Source of the DNA: Branchiostoma floridae
Taxonomy: Eukaryota > Chordata > Leptocardii > Amphioxiformes > Branchiostomatidae
NCBI RefSeq assembly: GCF_000003815.2
Contig: NC_049995.1
Location: 5,466,933-5,530,932 of the forward strand
Direction of reading: 5' to 3'
Length of the DNA stretch: 64,000 nucleotides
The first letter of the stretch is position 1, and every line of letters starts with the position of its first letter. The translations under genes were made by a program, and so were the position numbers. Positions 49,201-57,831 of the stretch are shown piece by piece. The notes under the pieces were generated by a model. It saw nothing but the letters and a program-made list of their open reading frames with translations, did not search any database and was not told the DNA's origin.

Positions 49201-52200
49201 TGATATGCCAAACAGCAGGTGCTCACAGTTAATTTTTTGATATGATTTCAGAAATGGTCACACAATTCGGAACTTTGGTTTGAATAATAAATCCTGATGT
49301 TTGTCCAGTCAATGACGACAGACATGGATATTATCTAAAATGACTATTTCCAAAGTCATATCCAGTAGCTTGAGTAGTACAACTACATGACTGCACGATA
49401 CATGCAAAATCACTGTAATTATTTTGCACACTACAAAATACATTGTATTCCGGAATCTCTACAATTGGCATCCATCCAAGCAAAACCCAGCTGAACTGAA
49501 AACCCATTCAAACTTCATTTTCACTTGTCAAGCACACTTCATATCCTCTCCAAACTCAAGAACTGCAAAACACTTCAACAACTCAAAATCCTTCACCTTC
49601 ATCTAAGGCTGAATGTTTTTTTTCACCCCCAATTCTCGACAAAGTGGAACACTCTGCTATACTAAGAAAGTTAAGGACAAGTCCACTTTTCAAAAGAAGA
49701 GGGGTGGCACAAACCTCCATGTCCAGAGTCTTGTGTACGATGGCCTGCGCTAGAAGTTCACGCACGTGCCGCTTGTGTTCCCGCCGTGCCATGTTGAGTC
49801 GGTACGTTTGCTCTGTGATGATTTCACCCTGGCGATTGACCTGATTGGATAAAAGAAATCACAAATTAGAGCCCTCGTAATTCAATTTGTCTGCTTGGTA
49901 CCAAACTTTCACGGTCTGAGCAAATTTAACTTGTTCTCGAAACTAAATGTTCAGGGTGGCGGCAGGTGTACGTAAAAAAAGTCTGCGAATTATTTGTTAT
50001 CTGTAATAATAAGTTCATGTTACAGTCATCACCGTGAAAACCATGAATTTTAAAGTACATTGAAAAAATCAGGAATTACAGTATCTGGCCAGTCAATAAC
50101 TACAGATCTCAGAGGTAGTGATAATCTTGAATATCTATTTTGGTGCCTTGGTAGGGGTTGGCAAAAGGAAGAGACTTCTGGATTACAGCCCCCTAGTGAC
50201 TTTCAAGGGTAAATGCAGTCTTCTGGTTTCAATATCTCGTGTTCTGAATAAGCTATGGTCACAATTTTCATTTTGGTAGATCAAAAAACTCTTAAGCTTG
50301 TAATCGGAAAGAAGGGACATATGTTTGGGCCTTCTAGCAGCTTTCTTTGGAACTGCATGCAGGGGGCAGTTGATTGTGTCTTTTATTCAAATTATTTTGT
50401 ATCCTTTCCAGAGTTCTTACCACAGTTCAACAGTTCACCTTCAAGTTGTTACTCTCCATTTCAGTAGAAGAGCTTGTACTGTAGACACACTCACTACACA
50501 CTATCCTGTTTAGCGTCCGCTGTTCCCTGTCTTGCAGGGGTTGGACGTGTCAATTAACTTGATAACAATTTGCTACAAAAATTCAAGCAAAATTCAATCA
50601 CCATTTCTGTCAAAATTAGTATGCTCAAACAGTTAATTGAATGGTTGTTGGTACATATCATGAATAGAAACCTTGCATTTTTTCTGCAATATATGCCATT
50701 TAGATGATAGTAATGTTACGCATTACAAGAAATAAATATGGACAGAAATACAATTTCTACTGCAAATTTGTACAATAATTGTAATACATGCCACAAGAAC
50801 ATTTACAACTGTCAATAATAACAATGACTAACAATTGCCGAGACAAAGTTAAAAAAATGATATACACCTACATGTGCTCCATTCATGGTACCATCACATA
50901 TGGTACATTGTTGTATAGAAAGATAATGTTCAATGTGAAGCAATATCATACAAAACAATAATTCAAAAATATCTCTTCCTGATGGTCCCCTTTGTCTGCA
51001 ATATTTGCATATCTCTCCTAGGACATTACCTTGCGAGAACAACACGGTAACCTTTACAATCGATTAAGCACATGAATTAATAAAGGACCCATTGTCCGTG
51101 GTTCACGAAGATGACAATACCTGCTGACAAGACCAATTTTCTTACGTAGCGTTCGCCCCATAAACATGACACAATGTAAAATGGCAGGATAGCATGTATG
51201 GACTAATGGCTTCACTTAAAGTGATGATCACAAATTATTAGGAATAAAATTCCAACTGTCCCATCAAATGATAACATAGACATATTTGAATTTATCAACG
51301 TTAAAATGGTAATTGTTTGTAAAAATGACGACCTATAGCAAAATTACCTCAGATTCTTACTTTTTTACCTTTGCTAATTCATTTGAATTTTTGACCAACT
51401 AACCGACCGCTAATGTTTTCAGTGCCATTTATGAGTGTTTGTGCTGTTGGTATAACTTGGGACATTGTGGATGGATCCTGACATCTTTAGGTCCAGGGTA
51501 GTGGTTGGAAAAAATGAACGTGTGATAATCAGCCTCCTTGCAATTTTCTACGGTACTGCAGCAAAACTTCCGATTTTGATATGTGTTTTGAAAATGCTAT
51601 GGTCCTGATTTGGAGATTTCATTATATAAATCAGTGCATGAGTCTAGAAAGCCTTCCAAGAAACCAGTGACAGAATATACCCTCGGGGAACTGTCTAGCC
51701 AAATTATGTTAAAGTTAAACAGTGACAGTATTTTGTAAATGGGTCACATATCTTTTTGGGAAGATTGTCCAATATTGATTTAGGCAAATTTGACTATAAG
51801 TATAACTCCTTGATCATATTGATTATGCTGTCCATACTTCCAATATGATACAGAAATTTTAATTTGTCCAAGCCTAATTTTGTAGGCTTGGACAAATATA
51901 GTCTTACTACACGTAACATGTTATAAGCATTATGATATTAACCATTATTGCAGCCAAATGTTAACTCCGAAATATTCGAGAACACATCTGTGCCCAAATA
52001 GTGACTTTGTGATAGCAAGAAATAGCAAGCAAAAGGCTGAAATAATGCATCAAAATATGATCTTGTAATGACTAGTAACGTTACTTGACTGCAGCATAAT
52101 TTTAGAAAAGGAAGAAATTACTGTGTACTTAATAAGCATACTTTTATATCAAAACATGTTATGTTAATAATATGACAAGTCTGTTATCAAATGATATCTC

Positions 52201-52681
52201 ATATTTGTAATGTGCTCCCAATAAATTACAATCTTGGCAAAGGTTATAAAAAATATAATTAGAATTTTCAGACTGGCAAAATTGGAAAAAAATTGCCTTT
52301 TGTCAAAAATAGTCGTCGGCCAGTTTAGATATGTGAAAATATTTTGCATAAAATGGTGACAACTATGAACAATGACAAATATCATGATAGACAGGGCCTA
52401 ACACATGGATAACGTTTCGATCATAATTTAGTCTAATAAATTTCAAAATCATTTTTAAAAATCTTAAAAAATGACCACCCACAGTAAAACAACGATATCA
52501 AATTAATGCCTACATTGTTGATATACGATCCACGTATAAATTATATCCATATCAAGATCATACATGGCAGAAAAATACGCCTATCTTCAATACAAACCGA
52601 AGACCTTTGCGTATCAAACATGGCAGATATAATTTCTTAGAGACGCGTGCTTTGGTCTTACCCTGGCTCTGTGTGGCTCAT
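31274..52681 (-). CDS. ERICH3: ERICH3 ortholog fused to acidic and LRR modules
   Basis: Exons (minus): 52681-52662, [exon 2 not found], 49840-49715, 48774-48703, 48341-48168, 47594-47496, 46915-46682, 45943-45739, 45287-45101, 44788-44712, 44046-43396, 42826-42740, 42361-40733, 40055-39789, 37659-37000, 36003-35794, 34336-34203, 33549-33418, 32909-32818 and 32355-31274 (stop; contains an N gap). All junctions from 49840 on agree in phase. The front matches vertebrate ERICH3: MSHTEPG start, RELLAQAIVHKTLDME, QVEIKKKLE, then DUF4590 (YVGKNIHLD, QQHCGGNTL, HRGFPFSLTFYLNG, SACCEYKH). Next come very acidic, Ser/Glu-rich exons, then RI/tropomodulin-like leucine-rich repeats. Known ERICH3 is a glutamate-rich protein linked to cilia and vesicles; LRRs are not part of the vertebrate protein as I know it. 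Total near 2000 residues. A separate LRR gene starting inside the acidic exons cannot be excluded. Confidence 0.75.
32230..32329. other. assembly gap (100 N)
   Basis: Falls inside the last exon (or last two exons) of the ERICH3-LRR gene. The frame before and after the gap does not match at exactly 100 bases, so the true gap size differs or hides an intron. Confidence 0.95.
33765..34190. repeat. degenerate GAATGAATG / GGCAAATGGAGTGAATGAGG repeat
   Basis: Irregular tandem tracts of GAATGAATGAAT alternating with TGGCAAATGGAGTGAATGAG blocks (about 90-bp higher-order unit). In an intron of the ERICH3-like gene. Its antisense gives an FIHSFIHSF frame, an artefact. Confidence 0.8.
36064..36577. mobile_element. 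MITE with GAAGGTTAGACATCCAGGTAA ends
   Basis: Left GAAGGTTAGACATCCAGGTA and right TACTTGGATGTTAAACCTTC are inverted; about 510 bp, AT-rich, with AGTTTTCGTCAGTGACACTG inside. In an intron of the ERICH3-like gene. Confidence 0.6.
37000..37659 (-). CDS. ERICH3: Ser/Glu-rich repeat exon of the ERICH3-like gene
   Basis: 660-nt exon, phase 1-1. Opens GSKIERR, then a polyserine tract, then many (K/S)AESV.(S/T)EK-type octads (AESVKTESVKSEKAESVRSE). Predicted disordered and highly phosphorylatable. Its antisense shows a Ser/Leu-rich frame that is an artefact. Confidence 0.7.
37870..37975 (+). repeat. LINE-like 3' tail
   Basis: CTGCCTGTGTCCCACGTGTATTG then TTTGCAATTTCAATAAATCA AATCAAATC, a (AATCA)n-ended retroposon tail. 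Confidence 0.45.
37976..39788. other. large intron of the ERICH3-like gene
   Basis: No exon or clear element recognised; unusually many short ATTAGTTAGCAATG-like motifs around 39405-39570. Confidence 0.4.
40220..40290. repeat. (TG)n microsatellite
   Basis: GT tract with TATG interruptions in an intron of the ERICH3-like gene. Confidence 0.9.
40733..42361 (-). CDS. ERICH3: large acidic exon of the ERICH3-like gene
   Basis: A single 1629-nt exon (phase 1 to phase 1), 543 codons, rich in Asp/Glu/Ser/Thr. It carries three copies of a motif of the form (D/H)EALKTYLSQDLSESETE: around 41334-41384, 41017-41067 and 40838-40896. A strong acceptor lies at TTGATTTACAAG; the donor GGAG|GTCATT was chosen because it is the only nearby one in phase before an in-frame TGA. 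Confidence 0.7.
44712..45943 (-). CDS. ERICH3: DUF4590 exons of ERICH3
   Basis: Three exons (45943-45739, 45287-45101, 44788-44712) code the conserved core: MCEVTMRYVGKNIHLD, YRDEIMVEQQHCGGNTLVVF, SRRHRGFPFSLTFYLNGLQD, LSACCEYKHKKGRKLG and GAAPCYRCQAAEG, followed by a Lys-rich tail (KGKKKSKEETS). The Cys-Cys pair, HCGG and the final C-x2-C are the positions conserved with vertebrate ERICH3. This is the strongest evidence for the gene's identity. Confidence 0.9.
46010..46198. mobile_element. foldback MITE with ~75-bp arms
   Basis: TACCCCCCTCACATTAGGCG at the left and CGCCTAATGTGAGGGGGGTA at the right; arms continue through GGACGACGAGTCTG and AATTTACGAGGAGGCATGAC to a short loop. Located in the intron between ERICH3 exons 46682 and 45943. 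Confidence 0.85.
48168..49840 (-). CDS. ERICH3: N-terminal conserved exons of ERICH3
   Basis: Exons 49840-49715 (42 codons, ITEQTYRLNMARREHKRHVR, AQAIVHKTLDME), 48774-48703 (RARQVEIKKKLEEISKIERV) and 48341-48168 (DEDIIPYLSPRGSRPHSAED, PKTAPQFP). All are in phase 0. The order and exon breaks mirror those of the vertebrate gene. Confidence 0.85.
49178..49380. mobile_element. MITE fragment, GGTTAGACATCCAGG family
   Basis: ATGAAGGTTAGACATCCAGG then TGATATGCCAAACAGCAGG and, near the end, AAGTCATATCCAGTAGCTTGAGTAG, matching 36064 and 22140 copies in part. Confidence 0.5.
49841..52661. other. long first intron region of ERICH3
   Basis: AT-rich, no credible exon. The expected second exon of ERICH3 (about 32 residues) was looked for here and not found. 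Confidence 0.4.
52662..52681 (-). CDS. ERICH3: putative first coding exon of ERICH3
   Basis: ATG at 52679-52681 reads MSHTEPG and then donor AGG|GTAAGA, matching the MSH..PG opening and the first exon break of vertebrate ERICH3. Very short, so identity rests on position and splice site. Confidence 0.55.
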
Positions 52682-52689
52682 CTTCGCTC

Positions 52690-53110
52690 CTTTCTTCGAT
52701 CTTTCTTGAGATTCCAACTCCTAAGACCACCGTCCGATGATTTCCAAGTCGGCAGGAATTCCCAGCGGCGGAATGTGGGAGTATTTGGAGTATTTTGTGC
52801 TCGATGTTTGTCCTAGAAGCTTGTGCTGATGGTTACCGTGAGAAATAGACCAGGTTGTTATGTGCGTCACGTGATGTAAATAACAACCCCACCGCAGCCA
52901 AACAACAAAAACCCAATCCTCAAAACATCAACATTTTGAACAATTTTACACATCATCGGGCTACTATTGAAATCAATCTTTATCATATATTCAACAAAAT
53001 GTAACAAGTTTTAGAATTGATGAGGTTATAAGGGGATAGATTTTCTGATTGGTTGGTTGCGTGACTTTGCGGTTGGAAGGTAATTACGTCGATGATCACT
53101 AAGGGTCAAA
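52690..53110. promoter_or_regulatory. probable bidirectional promoter of ERICH3 and DRC12
   Basis: About 0.4 kb between the ERICH3 start (minus) and a DRC12 5' exon (plus). Contains the palindromic E-box TCACGTGA at 52867-52874, an inverted CCAAT motif (GATTGGTTGG, 53047-53056) and a GGTTACC half-site resembling an RFX X-box half near 52834. A full X-box is not evident. Confidence 0.45.
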
Positions 53111-54147
53111 GGTCGGCTCCAGGTGCAACTAACAGCTGCTGGTCTCCAGGTAACTTCTTAACATTTTCTAAGATTCTTATCGCCAGTTTAAGAAGCTTAA
53201 CGGAGGTTTTGTTGAATTTAGAAATGATTTAGACGTTTTAGGAGTCTGTTAGAGTGTATAGGAGCGTTGTTAGGGAGGGGAAAATGTTGGATATCCGTTG
53301 GAAAAAGCAACAGGTGGTATTAGAGTTTACTAGAGTAAAGAAATGTTTGTTTCAGCAGTGGCTAACGTTAATGGTTATATGAAAAGCTTTATTTTGAAGA
53401 ATTTGGAAAAGATCAGAATATGATCGTGTTAAATTTGAAAGCAGTAACATTTTGTGCATCAAAAAATCTCAATTAAGTTGTTAAACTAACTTTTTATTTT
53501 GCGCAAAAAGCTGGGGGGGGGGTACTCTCTGTCACTGAGATCTGCCTAATGGTATAATTAACACACCAGCTTTGTACTTAATCTCGAAGTAGATCCACGG
53601 TGGCGTAATATACTAGTATAGTATCAAACTCACTATAGGACTAACCCTTTGGCCGGCTATACTCCTTGGCCATGGCAGCTTTGATACTAATCTTATGGCA
53701 CCGTAGGATCTGCTTGGAGATTAGTTTGTACTGAAGAGCATAAGCTGCATATCTGGGCAGATTTAATAGATCCACTCACACCGAGATGAACACTTTTCGA
53801 AACTAGTTCACGTTCTAACATGCAAGGCCTCCATTTAACGTCTTTAAATATATGAGGGACGTGCCGAACTAAAGCAAATACTCATATGAGTGAAGTGAAA
53901 AAGCCTTACAAATTTGCTTTTTTTGCCAACTGTCAAAGAAAGCTTTCAATGTTTAAAACAATTTCTATGGTGCTTTGAATATTAGTTCATGGTAACACCA
54001 GTTGCTTTTTACCTCCATATGATATGTTTCTTTGTGTTTGCGTGTATATATCTGTCCACATTTCACTGTCGGCATAATTAAGAAGGTATCTGGGAATGTC
54101 TTATAAAGCAATGTGACTTTTTTTTCCAAATTGCAGGTCTTCCAGCC

Positions 54148-56885
54148 ATGCCTCCTAAGAAGAAAGGAAAAGGAAAGGGGAAGGGAAAAGGGAAGAAGGG
54201 GAAAAAGGGAAAGAAAGAAAAGGACCCTGATGCGGCAGAGGAGAAATTCAAAAGAGCCCAACATGAGGTAATGTGATCATTTTACAAAAAAGATATTTTC
54301 ATCTACTTCATATATCATAAGTTCAGATTATTTTGGGACAGCAAGTTAGGCAGGCCTAAGTTTTATAAGAGTTTCCTAAACCAAATCACCATTTACATAT
54401 TTAGACAAGTNNNNNNNNNNNNNNNNNNNNNNNNNNNNNNNNNNNNNNNNNNNNNNNNNNNNNNNNNNNNNNNNNNNNNNNNNNNNNNNNNNNNNNNNNN
54501 NNNNNNNNNNATGAGACAGAAACTGCGGGGGGTGGAGGAGGATCTGGATGACCAACGATTCGATCAGAAATCCATCAGCTCAGGTTTGTTTTCTTGTTTG
54601 TTTGTTTTCTTGTTTGTTGAAATCTTTTTATTTAGTTTTCATGTTATTATACGAAAAGAAAACCATGGCAGCATACTAAAATATAAAATAAGTGGCACAT
54701 GTTGCAACAAAGCTGAAACAATGGTCTATGATCACAAAAGTTCTTTTGTTTTAACGTTTATTTGATTTGGGATGATGGAAAAGATACATGTAAGACTGTA
54801 GATGATAGTCAAGTAGCATTTTTAGAATCTTTTAACAGAAATTTATATAACATAATATATTGCGCTAGCCTGGAATCCAGCCGTGTTGTGCTTTGGTCGC
54901 TCTGCTTCCTTGCGAACACGTCTGGCCTTCGTTAGGATTGGAACAATCGGCCCTTACGTCACTAATGAGTCGCAAGATAGAAGTAGTGTTCCGTTCGATT
55001 ACAAACTGTAAACATGATTGTTTGTGTTCGATTTCCATCTTGGTGGTGCTAACAGCCAATCAGAAATCGCGCACATAAAGTGTGCGAATATTGAACTGCC
55101 GATCGTTCGAATGGTAACGAAGGCCAGTCGTATTGGCAGGAAGCGTACCTCAGGGGAGCGACCAAAGCACAATACGGCTGGATTCCAGGCTAATATTGCG
55201 CACAACTTACTGTAAGTTCATAGCTTGCATGGGAAGCTTTCAGGACACAGTCTCTGTCCCTTTATCAATCTGGTAGATTTTTAAAATCATCTTTTATAAC
55301 ACCATATATGTGCACAAGGTAGACAATAGCTTTATAAGGCAATAAACATTGCCACAGAATTTAACTTTTAATATAGGATCTACATCTGATTCAGTAGAAC
55401 CTAAACTAAGAAAAAAACTTTGCAACTCAGACAGAACTTTTGTGGTGCAGCAAAGAGTCTCAGTTCATGATTCTTTCCCCCCCTACTCACGAAAATTAAT
55501 GAATTTTGTGTGCTACTGTTTCAGACCTGACCAGACAGTACAAAACCATGCAGACATCTTCTCGGTGTTTCTTACTAGGGTCCAAAATGGTACATAATGT
55601 ACCTTTAAAACTGTTTCAGATTTGACCAGACAGTACAAAACCATGCAGACTGAACTAGGCCTGCGTATCCACACGCTGGAGACAGAAGTCACGCGGCTAC
55701 GACAGCAGCTGGCCAACACCGAGGCCGAGCTGCAGGAGACAAAGGTCGAGAAGGAGAGAATCACGCGGGAAAAGGATAGGACCATCGAGGAGCTGAGGAT
55801 GAAGATCGACAGTATGGAGATTTCCTATGATGGGATCGTGCATGTAAGTTGTGTACTTTTCCTAATTTGTTTAATACGTTTATGAAGGTTAGAAGGTTAT
55901 CCAGGCAAACAATATTTAAACATAATTCAATCTTTACAACTGGATTGAAAATAGAGATTCACCTTTGGACATTCTTTTTTTTTTTTTTTTAATCTATGTA
56001 GTCATTTTCCGATCTCCAGCATTAGCAGCTGTCCTTAAGGGCGCTGACGTGGATCGCTGAAGTGGTTGTTGATACTTGTCTTAAACTTATGTCTGTCCCT
56101 AAGTGTCACTATATGCTGAGGCAGTGAGTTCCAGAGTTTTGTTGTGGCCGGGAGGAAGGTGCGGCGGTGGGATGTGGTAGCTGATTTCACAGGTTCCAAG
56201 GCGTTGCAGTGCTCAGAGATGTAGACAGGCGGGTTTCTCGTCGATGTACGAATGGTTCAGGAAGTAGACTGTTGAGTGGTGCAGGCGCGTCGTGGTTGTA
56301 CATGCGGTGCAGGAGGGTGAGCAAGGACGTTATATTATGTGATATAACGTCCTTGTTTTGAGTGATATCCATCACTCTTCTTCGGCTAGAATGAGCTGGC
56401 AGAACAATTCAATAAAACTACTAACTCCTAAGGATTGTATGGAAAAGTCACTCAAATGTAAATCATGTTTGCTAATTTGCTTATCTTTGCAAAAGTGGCA
56501 GTATTGTTTCCATTTTTATACAGTGGCCATAACCCTACTTTTCTCTATGTAGGTATGATCAATAAAGATATATATCAAATGTATGGATTCTGAAATGTAC
56601 TAATGATTTCCAAGTACAGAACCAAAATTGAGTAAGCCAGTTTTTAGCCTGGATAAATTTGAGCAACTCATACTCAACTTGGCATTAAAATTTGAAATAT
56701 ATCCAACTGGAACATTCAACAAACATTTACTGTTATGTTTTTGTTTTTTTCGTCAGGATGCATTGGATAATCTTCTTCACAAAATGGATGACGCCAAACA
56801 GAAATGGGAGAAGCAGGCCACCCAGATTCAACTCAGGCACAAGCACCTGCTGCTGGAGTTTGGGCTCAACCCCCTGGACATATAG
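54148..56885 (+). CDS. DRC12: DRC12 (CCDC153) ortholog, coiled-coil axonemal protein
   Basis: Coding exons 54148-54267 (after acceptor AAATTGCAG), an exon running out of the N gap to 54583, 55620-55843 and 56757-56885 (stop TAG); phases 0, 1 and 0 agree. Start MPPKKKGKGKGKGKGKKGKK, then DPDAAEEKFKRAQHE; middle LRGVEEDLDDQRFDQKS, then a heptad coiled coil (ELGLRIHTLETEVTRLRQQL, EAELQETKVEKERITREKD); end ALDNLLHKMDDAKQKWEKQ, HKHLLLEFGLNPLDI. This order, the MPPKKK start and the EFGLNP end match vertebrate CCDC153, subunit 12 of the nexin-dynein regulatory complex, which helps regulate dynein motility on axonemal doublets. A 5' non-coding exon probably ends at 53149 (CCAG|GTAACT). Part of the first coiled coil is lost in the gap. 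Confidence 0.85.
54411..54510. other. assembly gap (100 N)
   Basis: Removes the 5' part of the second known coding exon of DRC12 and at least one intron border. Confidence 0.95.
54866..55192. mobile_element. MITE with 37-bp inverted ends and 9-bp target duplication
   Basis: TAGCCTGGAATCCAGCCGTG and CGGCTGGATTCCAGGCTA ends extend through GTGCTTTGGTCGCTC; flanked by ATATTGCGC at 54857-54865 and 55193-55201. In an intron of DRC12. 9-bp duplications occur with Mutator-like transposases; family not certain. Confidence 0.85.
55513..55556 (+). repeat. duplicated 3' splice site and exon start of DRC12
   Basis: CTACTGTTTCAGACCTGACC AGACAGTACAAAACCATGCA GA repeats the true exon border at 55611-55650 (CTGTTTCAGATTTGACCAGACAG...), 95 bp upstream. 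In this copy the reading continues into different sequence after ATGCAGA. Confidence 0.8.
55995..56350 (-). mobile_element. LINE ORF2 3' fragment, degraded
   Basis: On the minus strand: LLHRMYNHDAPAPLNSLLPE and FVHRRETRLSTS, then in shifted frames RTFLPATTKLWNSLP-like sequence (complement of GTTCCAGAGTTTTGTTGTGGCC). Non-LTR ORF2 C-terminus with frameshifts, in the last intron of DRC12. Confidence 0.55.
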
Positions 56886-57580
56886 CGCCTCCTATCAGTT
56901 TGTAATGGTAGTACAGTACAAGAAAGTCTTGGAGTCTAGCTTTTTCAGGTTTATAAAGTACTCTTTGTTTATGATGGTATATTAGTTCAATTTGTACTTG
57001 GTTTCTTGTGTAAAGCTAAATAGACAACTTACTTGTATGCCATCAGAAAAAGAGAAGCACATTATAAGCAACAAGAAGCTAGAAGTCAAGTGTGTTCATC
57101 AGAGATTTCTGTGTAAAGCCTAATGACAAAAGTCTAAAGTAGACATATACCGTATGTGCAAACTATGCAGTGTGACTTGAGATTTATTCTTAGATATTTT
57201 TGTGCAAGCTATGAGTGTGAGCTGAGATTTAAGTATAATAGTACTATAGGTAAAATACCGGTAAAACTAATACGAGTAAGACAATGACTTTCCCATTTTT
57301 CAGATTTATTCTCTATTTCACTGTACGAGTCAAGTAACCTGGGACCAGTTCTAACCATCTGTTTAACTTTTTTCCTGCTGCAAAGTGAAAAATTTAGTTA
57401 GAACCAGTTTGAGATCAATGAACAAACTTGAGCTACATGTACAATGTATGCTTCCACTGGTTGTGACAAAGATGACTAACAATATGTTTAGTATTTATAG
57501 GTTCTTTGTATTGAAAAAATGTTCCTACATATGTATGTATATATGTAGAGTAGTTCTTTTTGACAACAATGGACCACTGC
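56886..57580. other. 3' flank of DRC12
   Basis: Presumed 3' UTR and beyond; no gene seen. Confidence 0.35.
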
Positions 57581-57831
57581 TTAACCCTATCCAGACTTGG
57601 GGGAAGGGGGGATAAAAGTGCCTGTGCCAACTTTGACGCTGTATACTTCCAAACGGCTTGTGCTAGAACAACCAAACTTGTGACTTTTCATAGAATATTG
57701 TTGGCAACAATTTACAAAAAAATGGAGTAAGTTTATAATTTTTCGTGTTGCCATGGCAATAGGTTTCTGAAAGGCATATTTTACAAAAATCCCTGGGGAA
57801 TGCCAACAAAGCCCAGTCTGGATAGGGTTAA
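57581..57831. mobile_element. TTAA-flanked MITE, third family
   Basis: TTAACCCTATCCAGAC at the left and its exact complement GTCTGGATAGGGTTAA at the right, 251 bp apart; TTAA is the likely target site. GC-rich ends, no coding. Confidence 0.85.
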
